Source of the DNA: Lysobacterales bacterium
GTDB taxonomy: Bacteria; Pseudomonadota; Gammaproteobacteria; Xanthomonadales; Marinicellaceae
Assembly (NCBI GenBank): GCA_026982315.1
Contig: JALSHI010000066.1
Coordinates: 1 to 41,096, forward strand
DNA: 41,096 nt
Direction: 5' to 3'
Part shown: in pieces, positions 16,510-24,969 of the stretch
Numbering within the stretch: position 1 is the first letter of the stretch
How the letters are laid out: each line of letters begins with the position of its first letter
The notes under the pieces: generated by a model
Told to the model about the DNA's origin: nothing
What the model saw: only the letters and a program-made list of their open reading frames with translations
The model's database searches: none
Translations under genes and position numbers: made by a program

Positions 16510-16974
16510 ATGTTTCATGTGGTGCTTTATGAACCGGAAATCCCACCCAATACCGGCAATATTATCCGCTTGTGCGCCAATACCGGTTGCCAGTTGCATC
16601 TGATTCATCCTCTGGGGTTCTCCATGCAAGAAAAGGCGTTGAGGCGTGCGGGGCTGGATTATCGGGAGTGGGCTCGGGTCAAGGAATATGCGGATTTTGC
16701 TTATTTTTTACGCGGCAATCCGGACATGCGGTTGTTTGCGGCCACCACCAAAGCGCAGCGGTTGTATACGGACCCACGCTATCGTCATGGTGACGGGATT
16801 ATGTTCGGACCGGAGACTCGGGGATTGCCAGCGCCGATTCTCAAGCAGATTCCCGCCAGGCAGCAGATTCGGATTCCCATGTGTCCGGAGAGTCGCAGCC
16901 TGAATTTGTCCAATAGTGCGGCGGTGGTGGTGTATGAAGCCCTGCGTCAGACCGGTTTTGCTGGTCTGGTATAA
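16510..16974 (+). CDS. trmL: tRNA (cytidine/uridine-34 2'-O)-methyltransferase TrmL, 154 aa
   Basis: This SPOUT (trefoil-knot) methyltransferase modifies the wobble ribose of tRNA-Leu using S-adenosylmethionine. Family landmarks are VVLYEPEIPPNTGNIIRLCANTG at the N-terminus, LIHPLGF, the knot loop IMFGPETRGLP (97-107) and the closing knot RSLNLSNSAAVVVYEALRQ (129-147). The start is the ATG at 16510, which places the FHVVLYEPEIPPN motif at the extreme N-terminus as in E. coli TrmL; the frame is open to 16474. It is divergent from ubiA across only 56 bp. Confidence 0.95.
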   Translation: MFHVVLYEPEIPPNTGNIIRLCANTGCQLHLIHPLGFSMQEKALRRAGLDYREWARVKEYADFAYFLRGNPDMRLFAATTKAQRLYTDPRYRHGDGIMFGPETRGLPAPILKQIPARQQIRIPMCPESRSLNLSNSAAVVVYEALRQTGFAGLV

Positions 16975-16990
16975 GAGGCTCTTTGTCACC

Positions 16991-17027
16991 GCATAAAAAA
17001 ACCGGTTCAAGACCGGTTTTTTTATGC
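16991..17027. terminator. Bidirectional terminator between trmL and the S8 peptidase
   Basis: A perfect 16-bp inverted repeat, GCATAAAAAAACCGGT and its complement, with loop TCAAG, gives a GC-capped stem with a T-run of seven on either strand. It lies between two convergent genes and should terminate both. Confidence 0.92.
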
Positions 17028-17044
17028 AAAAGATGTTAGTCGGG

Positions 17045-19444
17045 TTACTCGAATCCATGCATGAAGATCAGATCCGTGCAGGCAACAGCGGGTGTCGGGC
17101 TGGTGGCCGTGGGGGTAATGGCCACGGTCAGTCTGGCATCAGGCGCATTGCCGCTGGTATCGCTGAGCAGAACTTCAGAAAATACCGGACTGGACACGAC
17201 GCTGTTCACCTGGGCGCAGAAAGTAACATCGACGCTTTCACCGGGTTGAAGTGTGAAGTTTGATGGCAGTGATGTCATGGTATAGGCGACGCTGCCGGGT
17301 AGTTGAATGGACCAGGTGGTTGCCTGGTTGCCCCGGTTGGTGAAAGTGCGGTACCAGACACAGGTGCCATTGCAGTCATTGTCGCGCAGACTGGGCAGGT
17401 TCAAATTTGCCGGGTTGCCGCCTGTGGCGGGATTGGCTGCCAGGTAGTTGGCATAGGTTTCATTCATGGTCAACGCAGATTTTGCCGCCAGTCGCAAGTC
17501 CACCATGCCACTGCCCACGTCATCAGGCGTGGCCGGGGCGCTGCCGTCTTCGATGCGTGTGGTTTTGTCGGCGGTCATCATCAAGGCCGAACGCACTTCA
17601 GCCGGGCTCCAGGTCGGGTGTGCGGCGATGATTAACGCGGCGGCGCCAGACAGGTGCGGTGCGGACATGGATGTGCCGCTAATCATGCCATATTGAGGCG
17701 CGGCGCCAGCGCTGTCAGCATAGGCGGCCATAATATTGACGCCGGGGCCGGTAATATCCGGCTTGGTGACTGAAAATGAGTCATTGGGGCCGCGGAAAGA
17801 AAATGAGGCCAGCTTGTTACCCAGGGAATCAATCAAGCGCCATGTGGTGGCGGCAAGAATCTCGATAGTGGCCGCGGCGGGCAAGCTGCTGGTAATAAAA
17901 TCGCGCAGATTGGTGCCGTCAGTCAGTCCGACCATCACGGATGGAATGCTGGTGCCAGACAAGCCACCCATGACAATGGGCGCGTCATCGGCGTTATTGT
18001 AAACCACCACGGAAACCGCACCGGCATTGGTGGCGTTATTGACCTTGTCGGCAAAGGTGCATGCGCCCCGGCTGATCAGCGCCACAGCGCCGGAGAACTC
18101 ATTGCCATTAGGCCAGGGATTGCAGCCCTCGAAATTGGCCGGGTCCACATTGCCGGCATAAATGGCTGGTGCGTTGATATCGCTGCTCAGGGCAGGCCCG
18201 GAGCCTTGCAAACCGTAGAGGTTTTGCGTATTGGCCGGTGGCGTGCCCGGGCCGGTGGCGCTGACATCATTGCTGTTGGCGCGGTGATGGGTAGAGGCGG
18301 CAACGGTTAGCATCCAAGGCCCCAGATGATTCACATTACCCACTGGGTTGGGCACGCTTGAGCTGGTGTTACCCGCCGAGGCGGAGACCACAATACCGGC
18401 ATTGACGGCGTCCAGAAAAATCCGGTCGCTGTCATTCCACGGATTCAGTCCGCCGGAAATGGAGAAGCTGATGACATCGACACCATCGGCAATGGCCTGG
18501 TTAATGGCCGCAGCGATGGCCGAACCCGGGCAGCTTTGATCGCACACGTCATAGTTAATGATGTGCGCATGCGGCGCCACGCCGGAAATGCTGGGCGCAT
18601 TCAGGACGGCTCCGGTCGTGGTGACGATAAAACCGCCAGGAGGCGCGCTGATGGTGTTACCCGCAGCGGTACCGGCGGTATGGGAGCCGTGGCCATTGGA
18701 GTCTTCAGGGCCATCATTTTCCGAAGTCACCGCATCAGCGAAATCCCAGGCGCCAATGTGTTTGTCGTTGCACACAAACGCCGGGTCAAAGTTGGGGTTG
18801 GCCGGGTCGCACCAGCCGATAAAATTGCCGGCACCCAGCGGGTTGGCTGATGCAAAATCATAGCCGTCTTCCGGGGTGTCGGAAAAAGATGGGTGATCGA
18901 AGTTGATGCCAGTATCAATGACGCCGATAACCACGCCTTCGCCCTTGTTGGGCACATTGCCCGGCATGTTGCTGCCATTCCAGATAGTGTCAGCGCCAAT
19001 GAGCAGTGGGCCGGCATCGGTGTGTAATTCGTATGTTTTGTCCGCTTCCACGCGTTTGATACCGTCCAGGCGGGCGACTTGGGCGGCTTCTTCAGGAGTC
19101 AGTTTGACGGCCATGCCATTGAAAGCCACTCTGTACTCAAACACAGGCTTGATTTCTCGGTTTAATGCGCCCTGCATAGCGGCCAGTTTTTCTTGCTGAC
19201 GGGCTTTGAGCCATTCAAGGTACTGTGTGCTGTCTGGGGACTTGACATCCAGCTTGCCTGTGCCGGTTACCTGTGGGCTGGTGGCCCGCAGCCCGGGAAT
19301 GTCGCCTGTGTATTGGCTGAGCCCAGGCTCGTCGAATTGAATCAGATAGATTTGTTTTTCTTCCGCCTGGGCAGTCGCTGCCAGAAACAATCCCAGCATT
19401 GTGGCGGTGATGGACAGAAAGAGGTGCTTTTTGAATGTCTTCAC
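17045..19444 (-). CDS. Secreted S8 peptidase with I9 propeptide and PA insert, 799 aa, DLIFMHGFE tail
   Basis: This is a large multidomain subtilase. Numbered from the chosen GTG start, there is a signal peptide (1-27, ending ATAQA), an I9-type propeptide (about 28-150), and a catalytic domain with Asp177 (GVIDTGINFDHP), His252 (NGHGSHTAGT), oxyanion Asn359 (SASAGN) and Ser592 (SGTSMSAPHLSG). A PA (protease-associated) domain is inserted at about 400-530, as in plant-type and bacterial subtilases. A beta-sandwich fn3-like domain follows, then the tail CTDLIFMHGFE, shared in form with the other subtilase. I chose the GTG at 19444 because GGAG lies 6 bp before it and the product starts KTFKKHLFL; an ATG at 19456 is possible but has no clear ribosome site. 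It is divergent from gltX. Confidence 0.94.
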   Translation of the reverse strand: MKTFKKHLFLSITATMLGLFLAATAQAEEKQIYLIQFDEPGLSQYTGDIPGLRATSPQVTGTGKLDVKSPDSTQYLEWLKARQQEKLAAMQGALNREIKPVFEYRVAFNGMAVKLTPEEAAQVARLDGIKRVEADKTYELHTDAGPLLIGADTIWNGSNMPGNVPNKGEGVVIGVIDTGINFDHPSFSDTPEDGYDFASANPLGAGNFIGWCDPANPNFDPAFVCNDKHIGAWDFADAVTSENDGPEDSNGHGSHTAGTAAGNTISAPPGGFIVTTTGAVLNAPSISGVAPHAHIINYDVCDQSCPGSAIAAAINQAIADGVDVISFSISGGLNPWNDSDRIFLDAVNAGIVVSASAGNTSSSVPNPVGNVNHLGPWMLTVAASTHHRANSNDVSATGPGTPPANTQNLYGLQGSGPALSSDINAPAIYAGNVDPANFEGCNPWPNGNEFSGAVALISRGACTFADKVNNATNAGAVSVVVYNNADDAPIVMGGLSGTSIPSVMVGLTDGTNLRDFITSSLPAAATIEILAATTWRLIDSLGNKLASFSFRGPNDSFSVTKPDITGPGVNIMAAYADSAGAAPQYGMISGTSMSAPHLSGAAALIIAAHPTWSPAEVRSALMMTADKTTRIEDGSAPATPDDVGSGMVDLRLAAKSALTMNETYANYLAANPATGGNPANLNLPSLRDNDCNGTCVWYRTFTNRGNQATTWSIQLPGSVAYTMTSLPSNFTLQPGESVDVTFCAQVNSVVSSPVFSEVLLSDTSGNAPDARLTVAITPTATSPTPAVACTDLIFMHGFE

Positions 19445-19570
19445 ACGTGGCTCCATATGGTTGGCGATGATCGATTTGAGTTGCGAAAAACAACACAGTA
19501 CGGGGACACTACATTTTTTCTGTCTCTGAATCAAGCGGAGCGACAAAAAAGTCCATAGATTGCCGGGGTT

Positions 19571-19579
19571 TGTTAAAAT
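19571..19579 (+). promoter_or_regulatory. Candidate extended -10 promoter of gltX
   Basis: TG-T-TAAAAT matches an extended -10 element. It would start transcription about 24 bp before the gltX ATG. No convincing -35 hexamer is seen, which is tolerated by extended -10 promoters. Confidence 0.4.
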
Positions 19580-19609
19580 GCGCTCCTTGATTTTTGCGGA
19601 TTGTGTTAA

Positions 19610-21034
19610 ATGACTGTTAAAACCCGTTTTGCGCCCAGCCCCACTGGGGTTTTACATATTGGCGGTGCTCGCACAGCCTTGTTTTCCTGGCTCTACGCCC
19701 GTCATCATGGCGGGCAATTTGCCTTGCGTATTGAAGACACAGACAGAGAACGCTCCACCGAAGCCTCGGTCCAGGCCATTTTGGATGGAATGAGCTGGTT
19801 AGGTTTGGACCACGATGGAGAAGTGGTGTTCCAGACACAACGGTTTAATCGCTATCAGGAACTGATCCAGCAGCTTCTGGATGAAGACAAAGCCTATTAC
19901 TGCACCTGTTCCAAAGAGCGGCTGGAAGCCTTGCGGGAACAGCAAATGGCCGCAGGTGAAAAACCACGCTATGATGGCAAATGCCGGCATGCCAAGATTC
20001 CGCCGGGAACCCCCGGAGCGGTGGTGCGGTTTAAAAATCCCACCACGGGCTCAGTCACCTTTCATGACCATGTGCGTGGCGATATTACCGTGAGCAATAG
20101 CGAACTGGATGATTTGATTATTGCCCGTGCCGACGGCACTCCCACCTATAACTTTACCGTGGTGGTGGATGACATGGACATGGGCATGACGCATGTGATT
20201 CGCGGGGATGACCATATCAACAATACCCCGCGGCAAATCAACCTTTACCATGCCCTGGGCGCGCAACCGCCGGAATTTGCCCATGTGCCCATGATTTTGG
20301 GCGAAGACGGAACACGCTTGTCCAAGCGCCACGGCGCGGTGGGTGTCATGCAGTATGCAGAAGACGGTTATTTGCCAGAAGCGGTTTTGAATTATCTGGT
20401 GCGTTTGGGGTGGTCCCATGGTGACCAGGAGATCTTTAGCCGCGAGGACATGATAAAACTGTTTGACCTTAAAAACATTAACCGGGCGCCATCCATCTTC
20501 AACACCGACAAACTCAACTGGCTGAATCAATACTGGATGCAGCAGGCGGACAACCAGCGTCTGGCCGGTTTACTGGCCAAACGCCTGCAAAAAATGGGCA
20601 TAGATGTGCCGTCTGATATGGACTTGTCAGCCGTTGTGGATTTATTCAAGACGCGCAGTGTTACCATCAACGATATGGCTGGTCAGGCCCGCTTTTTGTT
20701 TGAAGACATTAATGGCTATGATGCCAAGGCGGAAAAAAAGATTTTCAAAGCCTCAGCCCTGGAGCCCTTGCGCCAGTTGCGCGAGCGTCTTGCCGGTATT
20801 GAGGACTGGCCACAGGCGGATTTACATGCGGTGATTGAGGGCGTGGTCAGGGATCTGGGCGTGGGTTTTGGCAAAGTGGGGCAACCATTGCGCCTGGCTT
20901 TGACGGGGCAGGGAAGCGGCCCGGCCAATGATGCCATTATGCGTATTCTTGGCCAGGAACAGACTGTGCGCCGCCTTGATCGGGCCATCCGGCATGTGGC
21001 TGCTAAATTTCCCCAGACCAGCTCGCCTTTGTAA
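19610..21034 (+). CDS. gltX: Glutamyl-tRNA synthetase, 474 aa
   Basis: This class I aminoacyl-tRNA synthetase charges tRNA-Glu with glutamate. The N-terminus RFAPSPTGVLHIGGARTALF holds the HIGH-type signature (16-19), and RLSKRHGA (236-243) is the KMSKS-type loop. The zinc site is intact and numbered as in E. coli: Cys98, Cys100, Cys125 and His127. The C-terminal anticodon-binding region ends near PQTSSPL. The length fits bacterial GluRS. No strong Shine-Dalgarno sequence is visible before the ATG. It stands alone between a divergent subtilase and a convergent enoyl-CoA hydratase. Confidence 0.98.
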   Translation: MTVKTRFAPSPTGVLHIGGARTALFSWLYARHHGGQFALRIEDTDRERSTEASVQAILDGMSWLGLDHDGEVVFQTQRFNRYQELIQQLLDEDKAYYCTCSKERLEALREQQMAAGEKPRYDGKCRHAKIPPGTPGAVVRFKNPTTGSVTFHDHVRGDITVSNSELDDLIIARADGTPTYNFTVVVDDMDMGMTHVIRGDDHINNTPRQINLYHALGAQPPEFAHVPMILGEDGTRLSKRHGAVGVMQYAEDGYLPEAVLNYLVRLGWSHGDQEIFSREDMIKLFDLKNINRAPSIFNTDKLNWLNQYWMQQADNQRLAGLLAKRLQKMGIDVPSDMDLSAVVDLFKTRSVTINDMAGQARFLFEDINGYDAKAEKKIFKASALEPLRQLRERLAGIEDWPQADLHAVIEGVVRDLGVGFGKVGQPLRLALTGQGSGPANDAIMRILGQEQTVRRLDRAIRHVAAKFPQTSSPL

Positions 21035-21077
21035 ACCAGCATTTGTCGTGGGCTAAACAAAGCGAGTGCGCCGGCCA

Positions 21078-21111
21078 TCAACAAGGCCAGGAGCGCGCCC
21101 GGCCTTGTTGA
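21078..21111. terminator. Hairpin between convergent gltX and enoyl-CoA hydratase
   Basis: The arms TCAACAAGGCC and GGCCTTGTTGA form a perfect 11-bp stem with a 12-nt loop. There is no T-run on either side, so it is an untypical intrinsic terminator, though its position between two gene ends suggests a termination or mRNA 3'-end role. Confidence 0.5.
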
Positions 21112-21136
21112 GGTGGCACAAGGCTTAAGCAGGCAA

Positions 21137-21913
21137 CTAGCTGCCGTTAAATCGTGCCGGGCGTTTTTCCAGAAAGGCGGCGGTGCCTTCATTTTTGTCT
21201 TCTGTGGCACAGCACACGGCAAAGGCTTTGGCTTCATAGGCCAGTGCTTCCGACAGGGCGCATTCGGCGCCGTGGTTGATGCTGTCAATAATCATGGCCA
21301 TGGCCACAGGCGCGGATTGGGCCAGTTTTTTGGCCATTGCTTCGGCGGCGGGCAATAATTCATCTTTGGGCACCACCTGATTCACCAGGCCAATGCTTTC
21401 GGCACGGTGAGCATCGATCATTTCGCCCAGCAAATTCATTTCCATGGCGCGACCTTTACCCACCAGTCGCGTGAGTCGCTGGGTGCCGCCAAAGCCGGGA
21501 ATAACCCCCAGCTTGATTTCTGGTTGACCAAAGCGGGCATTGTCGCTGGCCAGGCGTAAATGGCAAGCCATGGCCAATTCGCAACCACCGCCGAGGGCAA
21601 AGCCGTTGACGGCGGCAATGACTGGTTTGTGGGTGTTTTCAATCACATTCATCACGTGTTGGCCAAACTCGGCAAAACGCAACCCGGAAATGGCGTCGGT
21701 TTTGGCCAGTTCGCTGATATCGGCGCCGGCCACGAAGGCTTTGTCGCCGCTGCCGGTAATGATGATGGCCCCAACGGCCTTGTCGGCAATGGCTTCTGTG
21801 ATGACTTGTAACAGCTCGGTCAGCGTTTCGTGGTTGAGGGCGTTGAGTTTTTCTGGCCGGTTGATGGTGATGGTCAGAATCGCATTTTCACGGGTCACAA
21901 GCAGGTTTTTCAT
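21137..21913 (-). CDS. Enoyl-CoA hydratase (crotonase family), 258 aa
   Basis: It hydrates 2-enoyl-CoA to 3-hydroxyacyl-CoA in fatty-acid or related beta-oxidation. The two catalytic glutamates are present: Glu112 in ALGGGCELA and Glu132 in FGQPEIKLG. The oxyanion-hole segment AFVAGADISEL (59-69) and PGFGGTQRL are also present. The start is the ATG at 21913, with an AGGGGAAG run upstream; the longer open frame to 22132 is Arg/His-rich and rejected. The length and motifs are those of short-chain enoyl-CoA hydratases (EchA/PaaF type). The exact pathway is not shown because no thiolase or acyl-CoA dehydrogenase is adjacent. Confidence 0.93.
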   Translation of the reverse strand: MKNLLVTRENAILTITINRPEKLNALNHETLTELLQVITEAIADKAVGAIIITGSGDKAFVAGADISELAKTDAISGLRFAEFGQHVMNVIENTHKPVIAAVNGFALGGGCELAMACHLRLASDNARFGQPEIKLGVIPGFGGTQRLTRLVGKGRAMEMNLLGEMIDAHRAESIGLVNQVVPKDELLPAAEAMAKKLAQSAPVAMAMIIDSINHGAECALSEALAYEAKAFAVCCATEDKNEGTAAFLEKRPARFNGS

Positions 21914-22016
21914 CGGGTCTTCCCCTGGTTTTGGTGTTGAGATGGACGATGTGTGATAACCCGGTATTGTAACATTCCCGGAACCTGTGGGGCTGACGGC
22001 TTGTCTGATAAATCGC

Positions 22017-22045
22017 TTGTGCCGGTGTCGGCGGTGGCATAAAAT
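22017..22045 (+). promoter_or_regulatory. Candidate sigma-70 promoter for the FKBP gene
   Basis: TTGTGC (22017-22022), a 17-bp spacer and TAAAAT (22040-22045) resemble -35 and -10 elements. The leader to the ATG at 22151 would be about 100 nt and would contain the 22058-22095 hairpin. Confidence 0.4.
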
Positions 22046-22057
22046 ACGCCATCCGCC

Positions 22058-22095
22058 GGCCAAAGCCATCCAGCGGCTGAAAAATGGCTTTGGCC
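22058..22095. repeat. 12-bp perfect inverted repeat in the FKBP leader
   Basis: GGCCAAAGCCAT and ATGGCTTTGGCC flank a 14-nt loop. It lies in the predicted 5'UTR of the FKBP gene and upstream of the divergent enoyl-CoA hydratase. No T-run follows on the plus strand. It may be an mRNA-stability hairpin, an attenuator remnant or a dispersed palindromic element. Confidence 0.55.
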
Positions 22096-22150
22096 TTAAC
22101 GCCATTGCTGAACGGCTTTCGCGGTTTTCCAATTATTTTGAGGGTATTGC

Positions 22151-22876
22151 ATGAAAATTCGTCTTTTATTCCTGGCCGGGCTGATGTTTTCCGGTTTTTT
22201 CGCCTGGGGCCAGCAGACCGAAATCAGCTCCAAGGATATTCAGTTTGACAAGAGCAAAACATCTTACGCCATGGGTTTTCAACTGGGTCGGGATTTGGCT
22301 GCGCGCAAGGGCACCGAGTTTGAGCTGTCCATGGATGAGGTTATCAAGGGCGTGCGCGATGCCTATGCTGGCAAGGAGCCGGCCTATGCCAAGGAAGACC
22401 TGATCAAGAACATGAAGGCGTTTGAGCAGAAAATGCGGGCCAAGCAAATCGAAATGTTCAAGAAGCTGGCTGAAGAAAACAAAAAGCGTTCTGAACAGTT
22501 TTTGGCCCAGAACCGCAAGAAAAAAGGCATTAAGGAATTGCCTTCTGGTGTTCAATACCGGGTTATCGAAGAAGGCACCGGCAAACGGCCCACGGCCGAC
22601 AGTGAAGTCACCATTCACTACCGCGGGTCGATTCTTGGAAAAGACAACTTTGACAACTTACGGGAGTTTGATAGCTCGTTTATTCGCGGTGTGCCACGCA
22701 CTTTCAAGGTGAGTGAAGTGCTTAAAGGTTGGCAGGAAGTGTTGCCTTTGATGAAAGTCGGCGCAAAGTGGCAGGTGTTTATTCCGCCTGAGTTGGCTTA
22801 CGGTATCCGTGGTCAGGGTCCGATTGGCCCGAATGAAGTGCTGGTGTTTGATATCAATTTGCTGGATGTCAAATAG
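22151..22876 (+). CDS. Exported FKBP-type peptidyl-prolyl isomerase (FkpA/Mip-like), 241 aa
   Basis: It catalyses cis-trans proline isomerisation and acts as a folding helper in the envelope. The signal peptide covers about 1-20 (...FFAWG-QQ). A helical dimerisation domain with a long Lys/Glu-rich helix (about 30-125) precedes the FKBP domain (about 130-241): LPSGVQYRVIEEGTGKRPTADSEVTIHYRG, EFDSS, GWQEVLPLMKVGAKW, IPPELAYG and VLVFDINLLDV. The segment GKDNFDNLREFDSS carries a few residues more than the usual IDGTEFDSS loop. There is no lipoprotein cysteine, so it is probably soluble in the periplasm. An intrinsic terminator follows at 22902-22932. Confidence 0.93.
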   Translation: MKIRLLFLAGLMFSGFFAWGQQTEISSKDIQFDKSKTSYAMGFQLGRDLAARKGTEFELSMDEVIKGVRDAYAGKEPAYAKEDLIKNMKAFEQKMRAKQIEMFKKLAEENKKRSEQFLAQNRKKKGIKELPSGVQYRVIEEGTGKRPTADSEVTIHYRGSILGKDNFDNLREFDSSFIRGVPRTFKVSEVLKGWQEVLPLMKVGAKWQVFIPPELAYGIRGQGPIGPNEVLVFDINLLDVK

Positions 22877-22901
22877 CGCCAGACAACAAGCAGGATTCTG
22901 G

Positions 22902-22932
22902 ACGGGCAGGTGTCAGCACTTGCCCGTTTTTT
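22902..22932 (+). terminator. Rho-independent terminator of the FKBP gene
   Basis: ACGGGCA (22902-22908) pairs with TGCCCGT (22921-22927), with extra GTG/CAC pairing in the loop, followed by TTTTTT. It covers a GTG at 22910 that opens the NUDIX frame, which argues for the later ATG as the true NUDIX start. Confidence 0.88.
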
Positions 22933-22951
22933 ATGGACAGTCCCAAAAAGC

Positions 22952-23614
22952 ATGACTATCAGCGCGGAAACAGATCAGGAACCGTTGTCACTGCATGCAT
23001 GGGGCGATAAGGATTTTCGGCAGCGTTTGCAGGCGGCCCTGAAGCCTCCAGAGGTATGGCGGCCGTCTGAAAACAGTCCTTTGCGCCCGGCGGCGGTGAT
23101 TATTCCCTTAAGCCATTACAATGGCCGCTGGCATGTGTTACTGAACAAGCGGGCTGAAAATCTTGCCCATCATGCCGGGCAGATCAGTTTTCCCGGAGGC
23201 GCCTTTGAAACCGCTGATGGCACGATTCGCCATACGGCTTTGCGCGAGATGCAGGAGGAACTGGGTATTGAGCCCCGGTTTGTGGAAATTGTGGGTTATC
23301 TGGATGAACTGGAAACCTTGAGTGGTTACCGGGTGACGCCGTTTGTGGCCGTGCTCAGCCCCGGTTTTCGCATGCAATTGGACTCAAGCGAGGTGGCCGA
23401 AGCATTTTGGACGCCACTGGATTTCTTTCTGGACCCGGCCAATCGTCGCTCCCAGGGCTTTCGCGCGGCAGGTAAACGCTGGCAAACCTGGGTATTTCAC
23501 TACCAGGGGCACACCATTTGGGGCGCCACCGCCCAGATGCTGGTTGATTTGACAGAAAAACTGCAATCAGGCAGTGCAAACGACGTAAATACGCAAACCA
23601 CGAGTAAAAAATGA
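22952..23614 (+). CDS. NUDIX hydrolase, CoA-pyrophosphatase (NudL) type, 220 aa
   Basis: It probably hydrolyses coenzyme A to phosphopantetheine and 3',5'-ADP. The UPF0035-type CoA motif is seen as [15 protein letters not shown] followed by FPGG (about 63-83), and the NUDIX box as GGAFETADG followed by [12 protein letters not shown] (82-106) with the metal-binding REMQEE. The ATG at 22952 is preferred to a GTG at 22910, because that GTG lies inside the preceding terminator. The ribosome site is weak (AAAAAG). The stop codon overlaps the miaB ATG (ATGA, 23611-23614), so it is translationally coupled to miaB. Confidence 0.92.
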   Translation: MTISAETDQEPLSLHAWGDKDFRQRLQAALKPPEVWRPSENSPLRPAAVIIPLSHYNGRWHVLLNKRAENLAHHAGQISFPGGAFETADGTIRHTALREMQEELGIEPRFVEIVGYLDELETLSGYRVTPFVAVLSPGFRMQLDSSEVAEAFWTPLDFFLDPANRRSQGFRAAGKRWQTWVFHYQGHTIWGATAQMLVDLTEKLQSGSANDVNTQTTSKK

Positions 23615-24969
23615 CAAGCAAAACAGCAACACAGGCAGGCACCCGCAAGGGCAAGTTGTTCATCAAAACCCACGGCTGCCAAATGAACGAATACGATTCA
23701 GCCAAGATGGCTGATGTGCTTAAAGCTTCGCATGGTTTGGAACTCACCAACGATGAGACCGAAGCGGATGTGATTCTGGTCAACACCTGCTCAATTCGTG
23801 AAAAAGCCCAGGAAAAAGTGTTTTCCCAACTGGGGCGTTGGCGGGAGCTGAAAGAAAACAATCCCCAGGTGGTGATTGGCGTGGCCGGTTGCGTGGCCTC
23901 TCAGGAAGGCGAGGCGATTATTCAGCGTGCGCCTTTTGTGGACTTGGTGTTTGGTCCTCAGACGTTGCATCGTCTGCCGGAATTGCTGGAGAAAAAGCGT
24001 CAGGAAAACAGGCCGCAGGTGGACATCAGTTTTCCGGAAATTGAAAAATTTGATCACTTGCCAGCGCCACGCAAGGAGGGCCCCAGTGCGTTTGTCTCCA
24101 TTATGGAAGGTTGCAGCAAATATTGCTCCTTTTGTGTGGTGCCCTATACACGCGGGGAGGAAGTCAGCCGTCCCCTGGACAGCGTGTTGACCGAGATTCT
24201 GCAATTGGCTCAGCAGGGGGTTAAGGAAACCAACTTGCTGGGGCAAAACGTCAACGCCTATCGGGGCGAAATGGCCGACGGCGGCATCTGTGATTTGGCA
24301 TTGCTGATTCACTATGTGGCGGCCATTGATGGCATCGAGCGCATTCGTTTTACCACCAGCCACCCGGTGGAGTTTGGCGACGGCCTGATTGAAGCTTTTG
24401 CTGAAGTGCCCAAGCTGGCCAATTATTTGCACCTGCCGGTTCAAAGCGGCTCTGACCGGGTTCTGGCCATGATGAAACGCAATCACACCGTCCTGGAATA
24501 CAAGCAGAAAATTCGCAAACTACGTCAGGTGCGGCCGGATATCAGCTTGTCCTCGGACTTTATCGTCGGTTTTCCGGGCGAAACCGACAAGGATTTTGAA
24601 GACACCATGAGCCTGATTGAGGAATTGGGTTTTGACCAGAGTTTTAGCTTTATTTACAGCCGTCGTCCGGGGACGCCGGCGGCCAGCCTGGAAGATGATA
24701 TCCCCATGTCGGTGAAAAAACAGCGTTTGCAGCGCTTGCAGGCGGCCATCAATGCCAACGCCCGCCGCATATCCGAGTCCATGGTGGGCAGTACCCAGCG
24801 TGTGTTGGTGGAGCGGTCTTCGAAGAAAAACCCTGCCGAAGTGGCCGGACGGACAGAGAATAATCGGGTGGTTAACTTTGTTGCCCCGCCGCAGGTTATC
24901 GGCCAGATGGTGGATGTGGTGATCACCGAGGCCATGCCCAATTCCCTGCGCGGTCGTCTGGTGGTTTGA
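23611..24969 (+). CDS. miaB: tRNA methylthiotransferase MiaB, 452 aa
   Basis: This radical-SAM enzyme adds the 2-methylthio group to isopentenyl-A37 of tRNAs. The N-terminal cluster cysteines are Cys23 ([11 protein letters not shown]), Cys60 (NTCSIREKA) and Cys94 (AGCVASQEG). The radical-SAM cluster is Cys168, Cys172 and Cys175 ([17 protein letters not shown]). A C-terminal TRAM domain covers about 385-452 and ends NSLRGRLVV. The start overlaps the NUDIX stop by 4 bp and the stop overlaps the ybeZ start by 1 bp, so the genes form one operon. The order miaB-ybeZ-ybeY is the usual one in gammaproteobacteria. Confidence 0.98.
   Translation: MTSKTATQAGTRKGKLFIKTHGCQMNEYDSAKMADVLKASHGLELTNDETEADVILVNTCSIREKAQEKVFSQLGRWRELKENNPQVVIGVAGCVASQEGEAIIQRAPFVDLVFGPQTLHRLPELLEKKRQENRPQVDISFPEIEKFDHLPAPRKEGPSAFVSIMEGCSKYCSFCVVPYTRGEEVSRPLDSVLTEILQLAQQGVKETNLLGQNVNAYRGEMADGGICDLALLIHYVAAIDGIERIRFTTSHPVEFGDGLIEAFAEVPKLANYLHLPVQSGSDRVLAMMKRNHTVLEYKQKIRKLRQVRPDISLSSDFIVGFPGETDKDFEDTMSLIEELGFDQSFSFIYSRRPGTPAASLEDDIPMSVKKQRLQRLQAAINANARRISESMVGSTQRVLVERSSKKNPAEVAGRTENNRVVNFVAPPQVIGQMVDVVITEAMPNSLRGRLVV

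Noticed and set aside
16454-16546. Extended UbiA start at 16546
   Set aside because: It overlaps the divergent trmL start, and the added residues do not look like UbiA.
21914-22132. Extended enoyl-CoA hydratase start at 22132
   Set aside because: The extra 73 residues are Arg/His-rich and run through the divergent promoter and hairpin region.
22910-22951. GTG start of the NUDIX gene
   Set aside because: It lies inside the loop of the FKBP terminator hairpin; the ATG at 22952 follows it.
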